This document shows, in pieces, positions 43,187 through 51,581 of a stretch of DNA of 64,000 bases. The stretch is from a virus. Each line of letters begins with the position of its first letter. Positions within the stretch are counted from its first letter, which is position 1. Below the pieces are notes generated by a model. The model worked only from the letters and a program-made list of their open reading frames with translations. It did no database searches and was not told where the DNA came from. Both the position numbers and the translations under genes were made by a program. The DNA is taken from positions 1 to 64,000 of IMG/VR virus record IMGVR_UViG_3300042891_001963. One strand, 5' to 3'.

Positions 43187-44134
43187 ATGATAGGAGAAAG
43201 ATTTAATTTTGAAGACGTATTTTTTAGAGATTTAACAGTTTGTGTTTTAGATACTTTAGAAGGTCAAGTTAAATGGATCAACAGATTTTCATCTGGTGAT
43301 GTATTTGTTCAGGTTCCTTTCTATTACTCTTTAACAGGTGATGAAAGATTTCTTTTAGACTCTTTTACTGATGATATAGTTTCTGAAAATAGATTTGTTG
43401 AATTAAATACCGATATGATACCAAGAGGTCATTTAACTATGACTGGTTTCAATATTAAATCTGATGAATTTGCCAATCCTAACGTTTGGTTAAGAATGGT
43501 TGTTGAGAATGAAGTAGAGATTAGAAAAGTAATTGCTAAAGTTAGAGCAGTTCCTATAACAGTAAACTATGATTTGGAAATATTATTAAGTTCTGAGATT
43601 GATACATTTAAGTGTTCTCAAGCTATTATGGATACTCTTTGGTTATATAAGTTTATGTACTTTGAGTATAACTTTATGAATATTGATGCGGTTATTTTGA
43701 TGCCGGATTCAAATCAAATTGAAATGGCTAGAGAAAAGAATTTAACATCTGATAATAATATTAAAATGAAAGTTTCCTTTACAGTTGAAACTTATTATCC
43801 TGCGTTTAGAAGTGATAGAGTTAATGGTAAAGGTTATCCACAGTCATATGGTTCCGGTATGTCAGATTCTAATGGCTTTGCTTTTTCTGGTGGTTATTCT
43901 GACTTTTTTAATCAACCAGGTGATGCAACTCCTTATGGACAAACTGGTAGTTTCTATAATACTCAAACAGCATCACCAAATGGTCCGTATGGTCAATTTG
44001 CTAATTCTGATTATTTAATAATATCACCTAAGAGAACAAGGTGGTTTAATAACATTCTTAAAGCCAGAGAAAAGGCTTCTGGTAATATAATTAACCCAAA
44101 TGGTAAAGGTCCAGGAGGCCCACCCGATCATTAA
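43187..44134 (+). CDS. Tail sheath stabiliser/terminator (T4 gp15-like)
   Basis: The first ~215 residues match gp15 in pattern: FFRDLTVCVLDTLEGQVKWINRFSSGDVFVQVPFYYSLTGDERFLLDSF, RGHLTMTGFNIKSDEFANPN, RAVPITVNYDLEILLSSEIDTFKCSQAIMDTLW, then ...KMKVSFTVETYYPAF. In T4, gp15 has the R-x-x-SGD-K-F-I-x-VP signature and caps the tail. The C-terminal ~100 residues here are Gly/Asn/Pro-rich and flexible (SGGYSDFFNQPGDATPYGQTG). It closes the tail for connection to the head. Leaderless type promoter. Confidence 0.8.
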   Translation: MIGERFNFEDVFFRDLTVCVLDTLEGQVKWINRFSSGDVFVQVPFYYSLTGDERFLLDSFTDDIVSENRFVELNTDMIPRGHLTMTGFNIKSDEFANPNVWLRMVVENEVEIRKVIAKVRAVPITVNYDLEILLSSEIDTFKCSQAIMDTLWLYKFMYFEYNFMNIDAVILMPDSNQIEMAREKNLTSDNNIKMKVSFTVETYYPAFRSDRVNGKGYPQSYGSGMSDSNGFAFSGGYSDFFNQPGDATPYGQTGSFYNTQTASPNGPYGQFANSDYLIISPKRTRWFNNILKAREKASGNIINPNGKGPGGPPDH

Positions 44135-44174
44135 TATAACTATTTTAAAAAATGGTAAAAAATGACTTTTTATC

Positions 44175-44195
44175 TATAATATATAGAGTATATAA
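44175..44195 (+). promoter_or_regulatory. Late-type promoter motif
   Basis: ATAATATATAGAGTATATAA lies about 25 bases before the ATG at 44215, fitting the late motif with a longer leader. Confidence 0.45.
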
Positions 44196-44214
44196 AAAAA
44201 AATATTTTAAAAAT

Positions 44215-45498
44215 ATGAAGAATCTTAAACTTGAGTTATTTAACTTCAAAAAGGACCTTACTCTTGACCAGGAGGAAGTTTCTGTGATAGTTGAGGGACA
44301 TATGAATGCTTGTAATGAGTTATCAGAAAAGCAAATAATAGTTTCTCTTAACGAAAGACTTAAACCATACACTTATGATAAAAGCGTTAAGTCTCTATTA
44401 GAGAATCTTAATGATGATATGAAAAATTATGAGTTATTATATGAATTAAAAAATTTATATAATGTTCTTAATTCTAAGAATCAAGGTGAACTTTACAGAC
44501 AACCATTAAACGTTGTTCTTCAAACAATTAATTTGGAAACTGACCAAGATAGAATGTCTAAAATTCTTAATGAGTTAGCAGTTTATGACTGGGTTCCTGA
44601 AGTTAAGTTATTCGTTCATAATTTAACAAAATCACCAGAAAAAAGAACAAATCTTTTAAGTGGTGGTAAAGCAGAATCTACATTCACTATTGTTGAACAA
44701 GTAGAAGATGGTCACGTTGCTTTAGTTAAAGATTCATGGTTCTTATTATCTGAAAATACAATTGAAAAAACATTATTAGAAAATCACGTTAAAGATGAAG
44801 AATCTTTAAAATCTTTAAGAATGTTAGAAACGGCAATGAAATATGCTCAAGTTACAGAAGACAGAGTTAACTTCAGAATTTCTGAATACTTAACAATCGG
44901 TCTTGCAGTTGGTAAAAAATCTGGTCTATTTATCAATGATGACGAAATGAACGAAGAAACAACATTAGAGTCTTTATTCTCTTCTCCAATCGTTCCAATC
45001 GTTAATAAAAATTTCTACCCTATTTTATTAGAAGTTTCTAAAAACTTAGATAAATTTGTAGAATTAGATGTTGTTAAAAGAGTTAACAACTTAATCAATC
45101 CTTACTTAGAATTATTTGCTTTCAATTACAAAAACAATACTTTTGTTTACAGATGTGATGAAAGATATGGTAACTCATTCTTCAAATACGAATCAGCTTT
45201 AGAATTAGTAAACGAAGTAAGAAACGAATTAAACTATGATTTAACTTATTTCTTTGAAAATAAATTAGATAAAGAATTAATCGTTAAGAGAAAATTAGAA
45301 GACAAAGAAAGAGAAATCACTTTGAAACTTGAAGATGTTAATTTTAACATTTCTAAAGTTAAAGGTTCTATCCAAATGATTGGTGAATCAGAAGTTTTAA
45401 CTACAGCTCTTAAAAACTTAGAGAAAAGAAGAGAAAACTTAGATACTGAATTACAAGCTACTAAGGAACTTCAATATAACGAAAGAATTAAACTTTAA
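44215..45498 (+). CDS. Probable abundant structural protein (427 aa), unknown
   Basis: The start MKNLKLELFNFKKDLTL is chosen over an upstream frame extension because it follows the late-type motif and has an A-rich leader. The protein is helical with QEEVSVIVEGHMNACNELSEKQIIVSLNERL and a long C-terminal coiled coil (residues ~360-427, RKLEDKEREITLKLEDVNFN). Its codon use shifts markedly toward C-ending codons (AAC, TTC, ATC) as in the capsid gene, which implies high expression. A head or neck structural protein is likely. No family recognised; it is followed by a terminator. Confidence 0.6.
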   Translation: MKNLKLELFNFKKDLTLDQEEVSVIVEGHMNACNELSEKQIIVSLNERLKPYTYDKSVKSLLENLNDDMKNYELLYELKNLYNVLNSKNQGELYRQPLNVVLQTINLETDQDRMSKILNELAVYDWVPEVKLFVHNLTKSPEKRTNLLSGGKAESTFTIVEQVEDGHVALVKDSWFLLSENTIEKTLLENHVKDEESLKSLRMLETAMKYAQVTEDRVNFRISEYLTIGLAVGKKSGLFINDDEMNEETTLESLFSSPIVPIVNKNFYPILLEVSKNLDKFVELDVVKRVNNLINPYLELFAFNYKNNTFVYRCDERYGNSFFKYESALELVNEVRNELNYDLTYFFENKLDKELIVKRKLEDKEREITLKLEDVNFNISKVKGSIQMIGESEVLTTALKNLEKRRENLDTELQATKELQYNERIKL

Positions 45499-45512
45499 TA
45501 CTTAATATTAAT

Positions 45513-45545
45513 AAAAATCCTCAAAGAAATTTGAGGATTTTTTTT
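45513..45545 (+). terminator. Terminator
   Basis: AAATCCTCAAA and TTTGAGGATTT pair around GAAA, followed by T run. Confidence 0.85.
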
Positions 45546-45557
45546 ATTATATAAACT

Positions 45558-45594
45558 TTTTCATGATGCATGTATATAACATGAAAGCATGAAA
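45558..45594. promoter_or_regulatory. Inverted-repeat region upstream of the late sigma gene
   Basis: TTTCATG and CATGAAA halves are repeated around ATGCATGTATATAACATG, giving several overlapping dyads with a TATATAA centre, between a terminator and the sigma gene. It could be an operator or the hairpin of a leader; unproven. Confidence 0.35.
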
Positions 45595-45639
45595 CAAAGG
45601 TGTCTATTCCTAGAAACCTTAAAAAAATAAGTATTATGA

Positions 45640-46005
45640 ATGTACCTAAACAATAAAGACTTATACATTGAAGTTATCGTATCAAAAGCACAAGGCAAAC
45701 TAACAAGAAATGCAGAGAAAATGTTAGAACTTCTTGCCAAAAAAACAATTAAAAAAATGAGATATTGGTCTAATGACGATAAGTTAGACTGTTACCAATC
45801 AGGACTATTAGATATGTTCCAAAACTGGTATAATTTCAACGAAGATAAATCAGTAAATGCGTTCGCATACTTTACCGAGGTATTCAAAAGAGGAATCGCT
45901 AAGGGTTATAACGAACTTTATAAAAAGAAAGGTGATAACGAACACTTAATCAAATTAATCTCAATTGAAGGTTCAAATGATGGACAAGGACTTCACTCAC
46001 TTTAA
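45640..46005 (+). CDS. Late transcription sigma factor (T4 gp55-like)
   Basis: The 121-residue protein follows the pattern of phage late sigma factors of the gp55 group: KAQGKLTRNAEKMLELLAKKTIKKMRYWSNDDKLDCYQSGLLDMFQNWYNFNEDKSVNAFAYFTEVFKRGIAKGYNELYKK. The run DC-x-Q...F-x-NWY-x-FNE...NAFAYFTE corresponds to sigma region 2 (core binding and -10 recognition). It is shorter than T4 gp55 (185). It would direct host polymerase to the TTTAATATATA late promoters described here, in T4 together with the clamp and gp33. It lies between a terminator and a structured RNA-like region. Confidence 0.75.
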   Translation: MYLNNKDLYIEVIVSKAQGKLTRNAEKMLELLAKKTIKKMRYWSNDDKLDCYQSGLLDMFQNWYNFNEDKSVNAFAYFTEVFKRGIAKGYNELYKKKGDNEHLIKLISIEGSNDGQGLHSL

Positions 46006-46019
46006 TATAAAAACATTTG

Positions 46020-46070
46020 ATATAGTTATGACACCAGCATTTAGTGCTAGTATCATACCTATAACTATAT
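46020..46070. other. Long imperfect hairpin/cruciform
   Basis: ATATAGTTAT (46020-46029) is exactly complementary to ATAACTATAT (46061-46070); between them ATGA/TCAT and an AGCA-TTTAG-TGCT inner stem extend the structure. It has no T-run, so it is not a plain terminator; possibly a structured 3'-UTR or small RNA. Unexplained. Confidence 0.5.
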
Positions 46071-46121
46071 TTCCTTCAAGACAGAAAAGACGAAAGGAGA
46101 AAATTCAAAACATCTTTAAAA

Positions 46122-46152
46122 TAAAAAATCCACTCAATTGAGTGGATTTTTA
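46122..46152. terminator. Bidirectional terminator
   Basis: AAATCCACTCAATTGAGTGGATTT is a near perfect palindrome with A and T flanks, between the sigma gene and the glutamine synthetase gene. Confidence 0.85.
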
Positions 46153-46169
46153 CTTTATAATCATTTATG

Positions 46170-47264
46170 TTATGCTTCTGTTGAAACCTCAACTTCAGAA
46201 TAAACTGTTTGTAACATTCTAAGTGATACTTGGTAAGGATCGCAGTTAGAAGCAGGTCTTCTATCTTCAAAATAACCTTTGCCTTCAACAATTGCTTGAG
46301 CTGGAATTCTGATAGATGTATCTCTTGTAGAGAAACCGTAACTGAATTCATTGATACTTGATGTCTCATGAGCACCAGTTAATCTTTGGTCATTGTGTAA
46401 TCCATAAACAGCAATGTGTTCTTTTTGGAATTTTTCTAATTTAACCATAGTTTCTTTGATGATGTCTAATCCACCTTCTTCTCTCATTTCTTTAGTAGAG
46501 AAGTTAACGTGGCAACCTGTTCCGTTCCAGTCACCTTTTAATGGTTTAGGATGTAAAGAAACTTTAACATTGTACTTTTCAGCAACTCTTTGTAATAGAT
46601 AACGAGAAACCCATAATTGGTCAGAACCTTCTAAAGCAGTAACCGGTCCAATTTGATACTCCCATTGTCCTAAAAGAACTTCAGCGTTAATACCAGAGAT
46701 ATCTAAACCAATTTCCATACACATATTCATATGTTCTTCAACAATGTCTCTACCAACTACGTTATCAGAGCCGATACCACAGTAGTAGTCACCTTGAGGT
46801 CTTGGTGATTTATTTGAATCTAAAGTAAATCCTAAAGGAATACCTTCGCCTGAACCAAATGGAATCATTGGCTTGTGTGTAAGAGTGTATTCTTGTTCCC
46901 AGCCAAACCAAGGAAGTTCTAATTTGTCGCCAGAACTAACACCTAACTCATTCACTTTTTTAGCTAAAGCTCTTCTGTTATTTGTTTCATGTGTTGATCC
47001 GTCTGGATTAAGAACTTCACAGAAAACTAATTTGTTTGTTCCTTTTCTAAAAGGATCATAAGTTACAAATACAGGTCTTAGTAAACAGTCGGTATTTTTA
47101 CCTTTACCTGCCTGAGCTTGTAATGTTGAACTTCCATCAAAAGACCATACTGGATAGTCAGCTGGATTCATTGAATTAATTTCCGAAGCAATTTTAGTTT
47201 TACTTCTAATTTGTTGAGGCTTAGAACCATCAAGCCAAATGTACTCTAATTTGGTATTATTCAT
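46170..47264 (-). CDS. Glutamine synthetase, GSII (eukaryotic-like) type
   Basis: A complete 364-residue enzyme with the GSII pattern: EYIWLDGSKPQQIRSKTK, PVWSFDGSSTLQAQAGKGKNTD, LVFCEVLNPDGSTHETNNR, then catalytic WFGWEQEY, WEYQIGP, NGTGCHVNFSTKEMR, HETSSINEFSYGFSTRDTSIRIP and YFEDRRPASNCDPYQV. It makes glutamine from glutamate, ammonia and ATP. Length is normal and all key motifs are intact, so it is likely active. Such a full auxiliary metabolic gene is unusual in a myovirus; it could supply nitrogen for nucleotide synthesis. It reads alone between two terminators or promoters and has slightly higher GC than its neighbours, consistent with acquisition from a host. Confidence 0.95.
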   Translation of the reverse strand: MNNTKLEYIWLDGSKPQQIRSKTKIASEINSMNPADYPVWSFDGSSTLQAQAGKGKNTDCLLRPVFVTYDPFRKGTNKLVFCEVLNPDGSTHETNNRRALAKKVNELGVSSGDKLELPWFGWEQEYTLTHKPMIPFGSGEGIPLGFTLDSNKSPRPQGDYYCGIGSDNVVGRDIVEEHMNMCMEIGLDISGINAEVLLGQWEYQIGPVTALEGSDQLWVSRYLLQRVAEKYNVKVSLHPKPLKGDWNGTGCHVNFSTKEMREEGGLDIIKETMVKLEKFQKEHIAVYGLHNDQRLTGAHETSSINEFSYGFSTRDTSIRIPAQAIVEGKGYFEDRRPASNCDPYQVSLRMLQTVYSEVEVSTEA

Positions 47265-47346
47265 AAATGATTTGTTTTTTTTATTTTATATATTTTGCTA
47301 AACTTTGTTTAACATTATTACTAAAATAAATACAAAATTTAAAAAA

Positions 47347-47652
47347 ATGAATAAAGTATTTTTACAACTTTGGGAAGAATCTAACACCGAAGAAGGATTT
47401 CTTAGTGATGGGTGTTCATTGCATATAAATTTAAAAGAAAGAGATATTTTTGTTACCTCTATTTATAGGGGAAGAGATATTTCATTAGTTCCTAATCAAT
47501 ATGATAGAATTGTTGGAGAATGTATAGAAGTTTTTGTAGAAGATAAGCTATATAATATGATACTTAATGATAAGAGTGTTAAACTTCCTGAAAACTCTTT
47601 TCAAAATTTGTTAAAATTTGAAGAAATAATCTTTAACGAAGCCACTATATGA
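47347..47652 (+). CDS. Hypothetical protein (101 aa)
   Basis: From ATG at 47347 (after an A7 run) the frame encodes 101 residues, MNKVFLQLWEESNTEEGFLSDGCSLHINLKERDIFV, a small beta-rich protein with a TSIYRGRDISLVPNQYDRIVGECIEVFVED core. I recognise no family. It overlaps the next gene by four bases (ATGA), so the two are coupled. The leader between the divergent glutamine synthetase gene and this ATG has TTTGTTTAAC/ATTACTAAAATAAATAC elements but no clear promoter. Confidence 0.55.
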   Translation: MNKVFLQLWEESNTEEGFLSDGCSLHINLKERDIFVTSIYRGRDISLVPNQYDRIVGECIEVFVEDKLYNMILNDKSVKLPENSFQNLLKFEEIIFNEATI

Positions 47653-47993
47653 TAATTCTATTTTATTTAATATCAATTTTATTTGCTCTGAATGAGATTT
47701 ATTATGTTTTTAATAAATCAAAATTAGATACTAACTTTAAAAACTTAGATGTTAAATCATCAACTAAGTTAGATATAGCTCATTACTTATTAAGAATTAT
47801 GTTTTGGGTTTGGATGATTGTAGGTATTTGGTCTTCACAATCAAATCTGTTTATATTTCTAACAATTTTACATTTATTTAGATTTCCATTTTACCATTTA
47901 AGTAGAAGACTTTATATAATTTGGACTAATATTCTACCAAGTATATCTTTTATCTTTATACTTATAATACTGATTTTTAAAATTAAAGGTTAA
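47649..47993 (+). CDS. Small multi-pass membrane protein (114 aa)
   Basis: Four hydrophobic segments are visible: about residues 1-18 (MIILFYLISILFALNEIYY), 44-62 (AHYLLRIMFWVWMIVGIW), 66-78 (FIFLTILHLFRF) and 93-112 (LPSISFIFILIILIFKI). This could be a holin-like or superinfection-exclusion protein, or a small inner-membrane factor. No family can be named. It overlaps the upstream gene (ATGA) and converges with the gp4-like gene by 11 bases. Confidence 0.6.
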   Translation: MIILFYLISILFALNEIYYVFNKSKLDTNFKNLDVKSSTKLDIAHYLLRIMFWVWMIVGIWSSQSNLFIFLTILHLFRFPFYHLSRRLYIIWTNILPSISFIFILIILIFKIKG

Positions 47994-48510
47994 ACTTCTT
48001 TAGATGTTGTTCAGTGATAATGATGAACTCAAAACCTTTCTTATTACACCAGTTAATCATTGTTTCCCATTTGTTCTTATTCTTGTAAGCCATTTTAAGG
48101 TCATATTCAAAGTTTTTTAACTTCTTCATTCCATTCTCAGGAACGACCAGATTGCCTTCATTTAAGTCTTGAACCATCTTGTACTCTTTGAACGGTTTAA
48201 CCTCTACAACAACTTGTTTAAGTACTCCTTCAGAGTTTCTCATCTCATAGTAGAAGTCAGGATAATAACAATGTTCTTTTACTTTAGTATCACCGTTGTC
48301 AAAGTGTGTCATTTGATAAGGTATTCTCATACACTCAGCACCCCATTTAGTGATAGTTTTATTATTATCTAACCAAGTCATTATCTTCTTTTCCCAAGAA
48401 CTTCTATAGTAAACACCACCTTGAGTGTTTAATTTAATTACTTTGTCTTTGTATTTCGGTATATAGTTACCTTGATTATAGTTGGCGTTATTTGGTTTTG
48501 AATTTAACAT
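47983..48510 (-). CDS. Head completion nuclease (T4 gp4-like)
   Basis: The pattern YIPKYKDKVIKLNTQGGVYYRSSWEKKIMTWLDNNKTITKWGAECMRIPYQ closely follows T4 gp4 (YRSNWEKFFFEWLDKNPEIIAWGSE...IPY), followed by PDFYYEMRNSEGVLKQVVVEVKPFKEY, the D...E-x-K nuclease motif (PDFY, VEVKP). gp4 is a head completion protein of the PD-(D/E)xK nuclease fold needed for active, stable virions. 175 residues compared with about 150 in T4. It is divergent from a possible gp2-like gene, the same pair that are neighbours in T4. Confidence 0.85.
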   Translation of the reverse strand: MLNSKPNNANYNQGNYIPKYKDKVIKLNTQGGVYYRSSWEKKIMTWLDNNKTITKWGAECMRIPYQMTHFDNGDTKVKEHCYYPDFYYEMRNSEGVLKQVVVEVKPFKEYKMVQDLNEGNLVVPENGMKKLKNFEYDLKMAYKNKNKWETMINWCNKKGFEFIIITEQHLKKFNL

Positions 48511-48554
48511 ACCTTGGATTAGTTTATTTTATATATAAAAGAAAACAGATTTCC

Positions 48555-49250
48555 ATGGGAGAATTAGTAGATAGAATCGGTATTAGAATGTTGGTTGATG
48601 GTGATGGTTTAGCTGATAACTTCAAAAACAACTCACTATATTTTTATGAAAAATATCAAAAGTCTGATGATAAAGTAACTTCAGTTGATGTTAGTAGTAT
48701 TCTACCCGGTGGTTTTTATCACTTTCACTATTTAGATGATTCTAATTGGATGATGTATTCACCTGTATTTGTTACTAATTTTAAAAAGATATCAAATCAA
48801 ATAATAATATTTGGAGTTAATTTTAATTTTATACCGTTAGAAGTAAGAGCTTATTTATTTGATAATTTTATGATAGAAGAAGATTTTGAAAAGGATAGAT
48901 TACTAAAAGTTGATTATGAAGGTATGTATTCTGAATTAATTAAATATGGCTTTGAATATGCTTTAGTTGAATATAATGCTATTCAAATAAAATTAGTTCA
49001 TAAAATAAGTGTAGAAACAGTACCAAGATTTTTAATTGCGGCTCATCCTAAGAATAAATATGACCCTGGTAAGTTATTTGATATATGGAAAGCTAAGATA
49101 GGTGATAAGAGTAAACGAAATCAAGAGATAATGAAGTCTATGATAGATGACTTTTATGATGTGAGAGGTCAGATTAATGAAAAATATGTTTTACTCAAGG
49201 ATCATATTAAAAGAATACAAAATAGTGCGAAAAAATATGGTGGTAAATAA
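48555..49250 (+). CDS. Possible DNA end protector (T4 gp2-like) or head-completion protein (231 aa)
   Basis: The motif run LPGGFYHFHYLDDSNWMMYSPVFVTNF, IFGVNFNFIPLEVRAYLFDNFMIEED and ...VPRFLIAAHPKNKYDPGKL recalls a family in T4-like and cyanophage genomes annotated as gp2, the protein that caps DNA ends and blocks RecBCD. The match is by general shape (P-G-x-F-x-F-x-Y; G-x-N-x-x-x-x-P-x-x-x-R-x-x-L), not by a diagnostic residue, so confidence is limited. It lies divergently next to the gp4-like gene, which is adjacent to gene 2 in T4. The start at 48555 avoids upstream antisense coding. Confidence 0.45.
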   Translation: MGELVDRIGIRMLVDGDGLADNFKNNSLYFYEKYQKSDDKVTSVDVSSILPGGFYHFHYLDDSNWMMYSPVFVTNFKKISNQIIIFGVNFNFIPLEVRAYLFDNFMIEEDFEKDRLLKVDYEGMYSELIKYGFEYALVEYNAIQIKLVHKISVETVPRFLIAAHPKNKYDPGKLFDIWKAKIGDKSKRNQEIMKSMIDDFYDVRGQINEKYVLLKDHIKRIQNSAKKYGGK

Positions 49251-49262
49251 ATAATATATACA
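49249..49262 (+). promoter_or_regulatory. Late-type promoter motif
   Basis: AATAATATATACAC about 22 bases before the ATG at 49284. Confidence 0.45.
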
Positions 49263-49283
49263 CTATAAAAATTATAATTCTAA

Positions 49284-49757
49284 ATGAAACATTTAAGAAA
49301 ATTTGAAGAACTTGATTATTCTACATATATGAGTGCTGCTGATAAGTTAGCTTCTTATGGACAAACTGATAGAGCTAAAGAGATTAGATCTCATGCAGTT
49401 GATATGTCTAGAAAAGAAATTGATAGTATGACTTTTGGTATATTAGTTGGTAATGTTAGACCATTTCCAGATGCTAAATTTACCAGCTTAGATATATTCA
49501 AGTCTGGTAGTGGTTGGATTATGAATTCTGTATTTCAATCAGGTAATAATACACATAAAGTAACTTCATCTGTTTCTCCTACAGGAGATATAACCTGGAT
49601 GGAAGGTAATAAATTTTTAGATAGAAAATCTGTTTTGAATTTTCAAAAAATGATAGTTAAACTGTGTGAATCACAAGATGATTTACAATCATTCTTATCA
49701 GAGAATGGATTAGCTCCAGAGAATTTGAAACCTGTTCTGAGAACGTTCTATGTATAA
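49284..49757 (+). CDS. Hypothetical protein with tag-like N-terminus (157 aa)
   Basis: Starts MKHLRKFEELDYSTYMSAADKLASYGQTDRAKEIR. The first nine residues resemble the tagged family (K-F-E-E), with a possible L-R-K-F-E site. Residues ~60-125 hold VGNVRPFPDAKFTSLDIFKSGSGWIMNSVFQSGNN, a beta-rich stretch, and the C-terminus is helical (DDLQSFLSENGLAPENLKPVLRTFYV). No domain recognised. A terminator follows. It could be head-internal; the tag call is moderate. Confidence 0.55.
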   Translation: MKHLRKFEELDYSTYMSAADKLASYGQTDRAKEIRSHAVDMSRKEIDSMTFGILVGNVRPFPDAKFTSLDIFKSGSGWIMNSVFQSGNNTHKVTSSVSPTGDITWMEGNKFLDRKSVLNFQKMIVKLCESQDDLQSFLSENGLAPENLKPVLRTFYV

Positions 49758-49767
49758 TACTCTAAGT

Positions 49768-49800
49768 GAAACCTACAATAAAATGTAGGTTTTCTTTTTT
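49768..49800 (+). terminator. Terminator
   Basis: AAACCTACA and TGTAGGTTT with an ATAAAA loop and a CTTTTTT tail. Confidence 0.8.
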
Positions 49801-49827
49801 AATAGTGTTTTGGAGGAAGATTAAAAA

Positions 49828-49839
49828 TTTAATATATAA
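49828..49839 (+). promoter_or_regulatory. Late-type promoter motif for portal gene
   Basis: TTTAATATATAA, 23 bases before the ATG at 49863. Confidence 0.5.
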
Positions 49840-49862
49840 ACGAAATACTTATTTTAAAATAA

Positions 49863-51566
49863 ATGGCATCTTATAATCAATTTAACGCTGGTTCTGGTCA
49901 AAATAATTTCACCTACACTAATAGTGCTGTTGAAAATAAAGGACTTTTTAATAGAATTTTAAGAGGTTTATCATCTTATGGTATGAACTATGATGATATG
50001 ATTGTTAGAAATCAAGTTGGTATTGGTATCAATGAAGATCCATTTGCGGCTAGAGGAAATTCAATGTATGACTTCTTTTCACAAAGAGCTGTAGCTTCTG
50101 TATTAAATAGAAAGTCAATTCCTTATTTAGATAAAGCATATGCTGATAAAAGAAGAATTCTAAGAGAGTATTCAATTAAAGATGAGATTAGAGATTTTGT
50201 TAGTTCTTTAGCAGATGAAAGTATTGTTTATAATGATGAAAGAGATTTCTGTTCACCTAAGCCATTAGGTAATGATTATTCACAAGAGATTAAAGATAAG
50301 TATCAAGAGTATTTTGAAAAAATTTATAATAAGTTTGGATTCTCTGATAGTATCACGGCTTGGAATATGATGAAGGATTTCCTTATTGATGGATATATCG
50401 CTTTAGAAATTATCTATGATGATAAGAAAAAGAATATTATTGGTTTTAATAGATTAAGACCAGATACTTTAGTTCCAGCATTTGAACCAACTATTGGTCA
50501 CTTATGGATTCAGTTTCCTGAAGATCCTCAATTAAGAAGAATCTTCTTAGATTCTCAGCTAGTTTATATTTCATATTCTACTCAAAATGATTATTCAGAA
50601 ACATCTTATGTAGAAGGTTTAATTAAACCTTATAACCAATTAAAAATTCTTGAGCAAACAAGAGTAATGTTTAACATTATTAATGCTACAGTTTATCAAA
50701 AGTTTACTATTCCTATTAAAGGTTTATCAAGACAAAGAGCTGAAGAACAAATTGGTCAATTAATCAATGATTATTCAGAAGAAGTTGAATGGGATGATTC
50801 ATTGGGTACATTAACTATTAATGGTGCTAAACACTTGCCTTATAACAAACAAATTTGGTTTCCTGAAGGAGATGCTGGTACACCAGCTATGGAATTAGTT
50901 TCACCTGAAGGACACAACTTAAATGAATCAGATATGTTGACTTGGTTCTACAATGCTCTAAAAAGAGCTTCTAAGATTCCTTTTCAACGTTTTGATAAAG
51001 AAAATGGTGGTGGTAACTTAATTAATGACTCGGCTGATATGACGAGAGATGAGATTAAATTCTACAACTTTATTAATAGATTAAGAGCTAACTTTAAAGA
51101 ACTTATTGTTAAGCCTTTGAAATTACAAATGTTAATTGAATTTCCTGAGTTAAAAGATGATGAGGTTTTAGTAAATCAAATTGATATTAACTTTAACTCT
51201 AATCAAGTATTTGAAGAGTGGAAAAAATTAAATAACTTAGCTAAGAAAGCCGAAATCTTTGGTACATTAGTTGGTGTTATGAATGGTGAGAAACCTTACT
51301 TCCATATTGAGTACTTAATTGATAATGTATTTAAATTAACTCCAGAAGAAAAAGCTGAAAATCAGAAATACTGGGCTAAAGATGCTGCTGGTGTTGCCGC
51401 TGGTGGTGCTGAAGCCGGTGCCGCTGGTGGTGCTGAAGGTGGTGAAGGTGGTGACGCCGCGCCTGCTGAAGGTGGTGAAGCCGCGCCGGAAGCTCAAGCC
51501 GCACCTGAGGCACAAGCCGCCCCTGAAACTCCTCCTGCTGAAGGTGGTGAAGAATTTGAATTCTAA
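49863..51566 (+). CDS. Portal protein (T4 gp20-like)
   Basis: 567 residues, about the T4 gp20 length. Typical parts are KRRILREYSIKDEIRDFVSSLADESIVYNDERDFC, DLFW-like FNRLRPDTLVPAFEPTIGHLWIQFP, SYVEGLIKPYNQLKILEQTRVMFNIINATVYQKFTIPIKGLSRQRAEEQIGQ and EGHNLNESDMLTWFYNALKRASKIPFQRFDKENGGG, the last being the conserved tunnel/wing region. It forms the dodecameric ring for DNA entry with the terminase. The last ~60 residues are Ala/Gly/Glu/Pro-rich, GC-rich DNA and probably disordered (AGGAEAGAAGGAEGGEGGDA). A terminator follows. Confidence 0.88.
   Translation: MASYNQFNAGSGQNNFTYTNSAVENKGLFNRILRGLSSYGMNYDDMIVRNQVGIGINEDPFAARGNSMYDFFSQRAVASVLNRKSIPYLDKAYADKRRILREYSIKDEIRDFVSSLADESIVYNDERDFCSPKPLGNDYSQEIKDKYQEYFEKIYNKFGFSDSITAWNMMKDFLIDGYIALEIIYDDKKKNIIGFNRLRPDTLVPAFEPTIGHLWIQFPEDPQLRRIFLDSQLVYISYSTQNDYSETSYVEGLIKPYNQLKILEQTRVMFNIINATVYQKFTIPIKGLSRQRAEEQIGQLINDYSEEVEWDDSLGTLTINGAKHLPYNKQIWFPEGDAGTPAMELVSPEGHNLNESDMLTWFYNALKRASKIPFQRFDKENGGGNLINDSADMTRDEIKFYNFINRLRANFKELIVKPLKLQMLIEFPELKDDEVLVNQIDINFNSNQVFEEWKKLNNLAKKAEIFGTLVGVMNGEKPYFHIEYLIDNVFKLTPEEKAENQKYWAKDAAGVAAGGAEAGAAGGAEGGEGGDAAPAEGGEAAPEAQAAPEAQAAPETPPAEGGEEFEF
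51382..51566 (+). repeat. GC-rich GGTGCTGAAG-type repeat at the portal C-terminus
   Basis: About 185 bases of GGT/GCT/GAA/GCC codons encoding AAGGAEAG, GGEAAPEAQ and similar units. GC content is visibly higher than anywhere else in the window. Confidence 0.65.
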
Positions 51567-51581
51567 AACTTACTATAAAAA

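Noticed and set aside
45636-45656. ATG four bases before the sigma start
   Set aside because: It opens a six-codon frame ending in TAA (ATG AAT GTA CCT AAA CAA TAA); the sigma pattern is in the frame from 45640. A tiny leader peptide is possible but unsupported.
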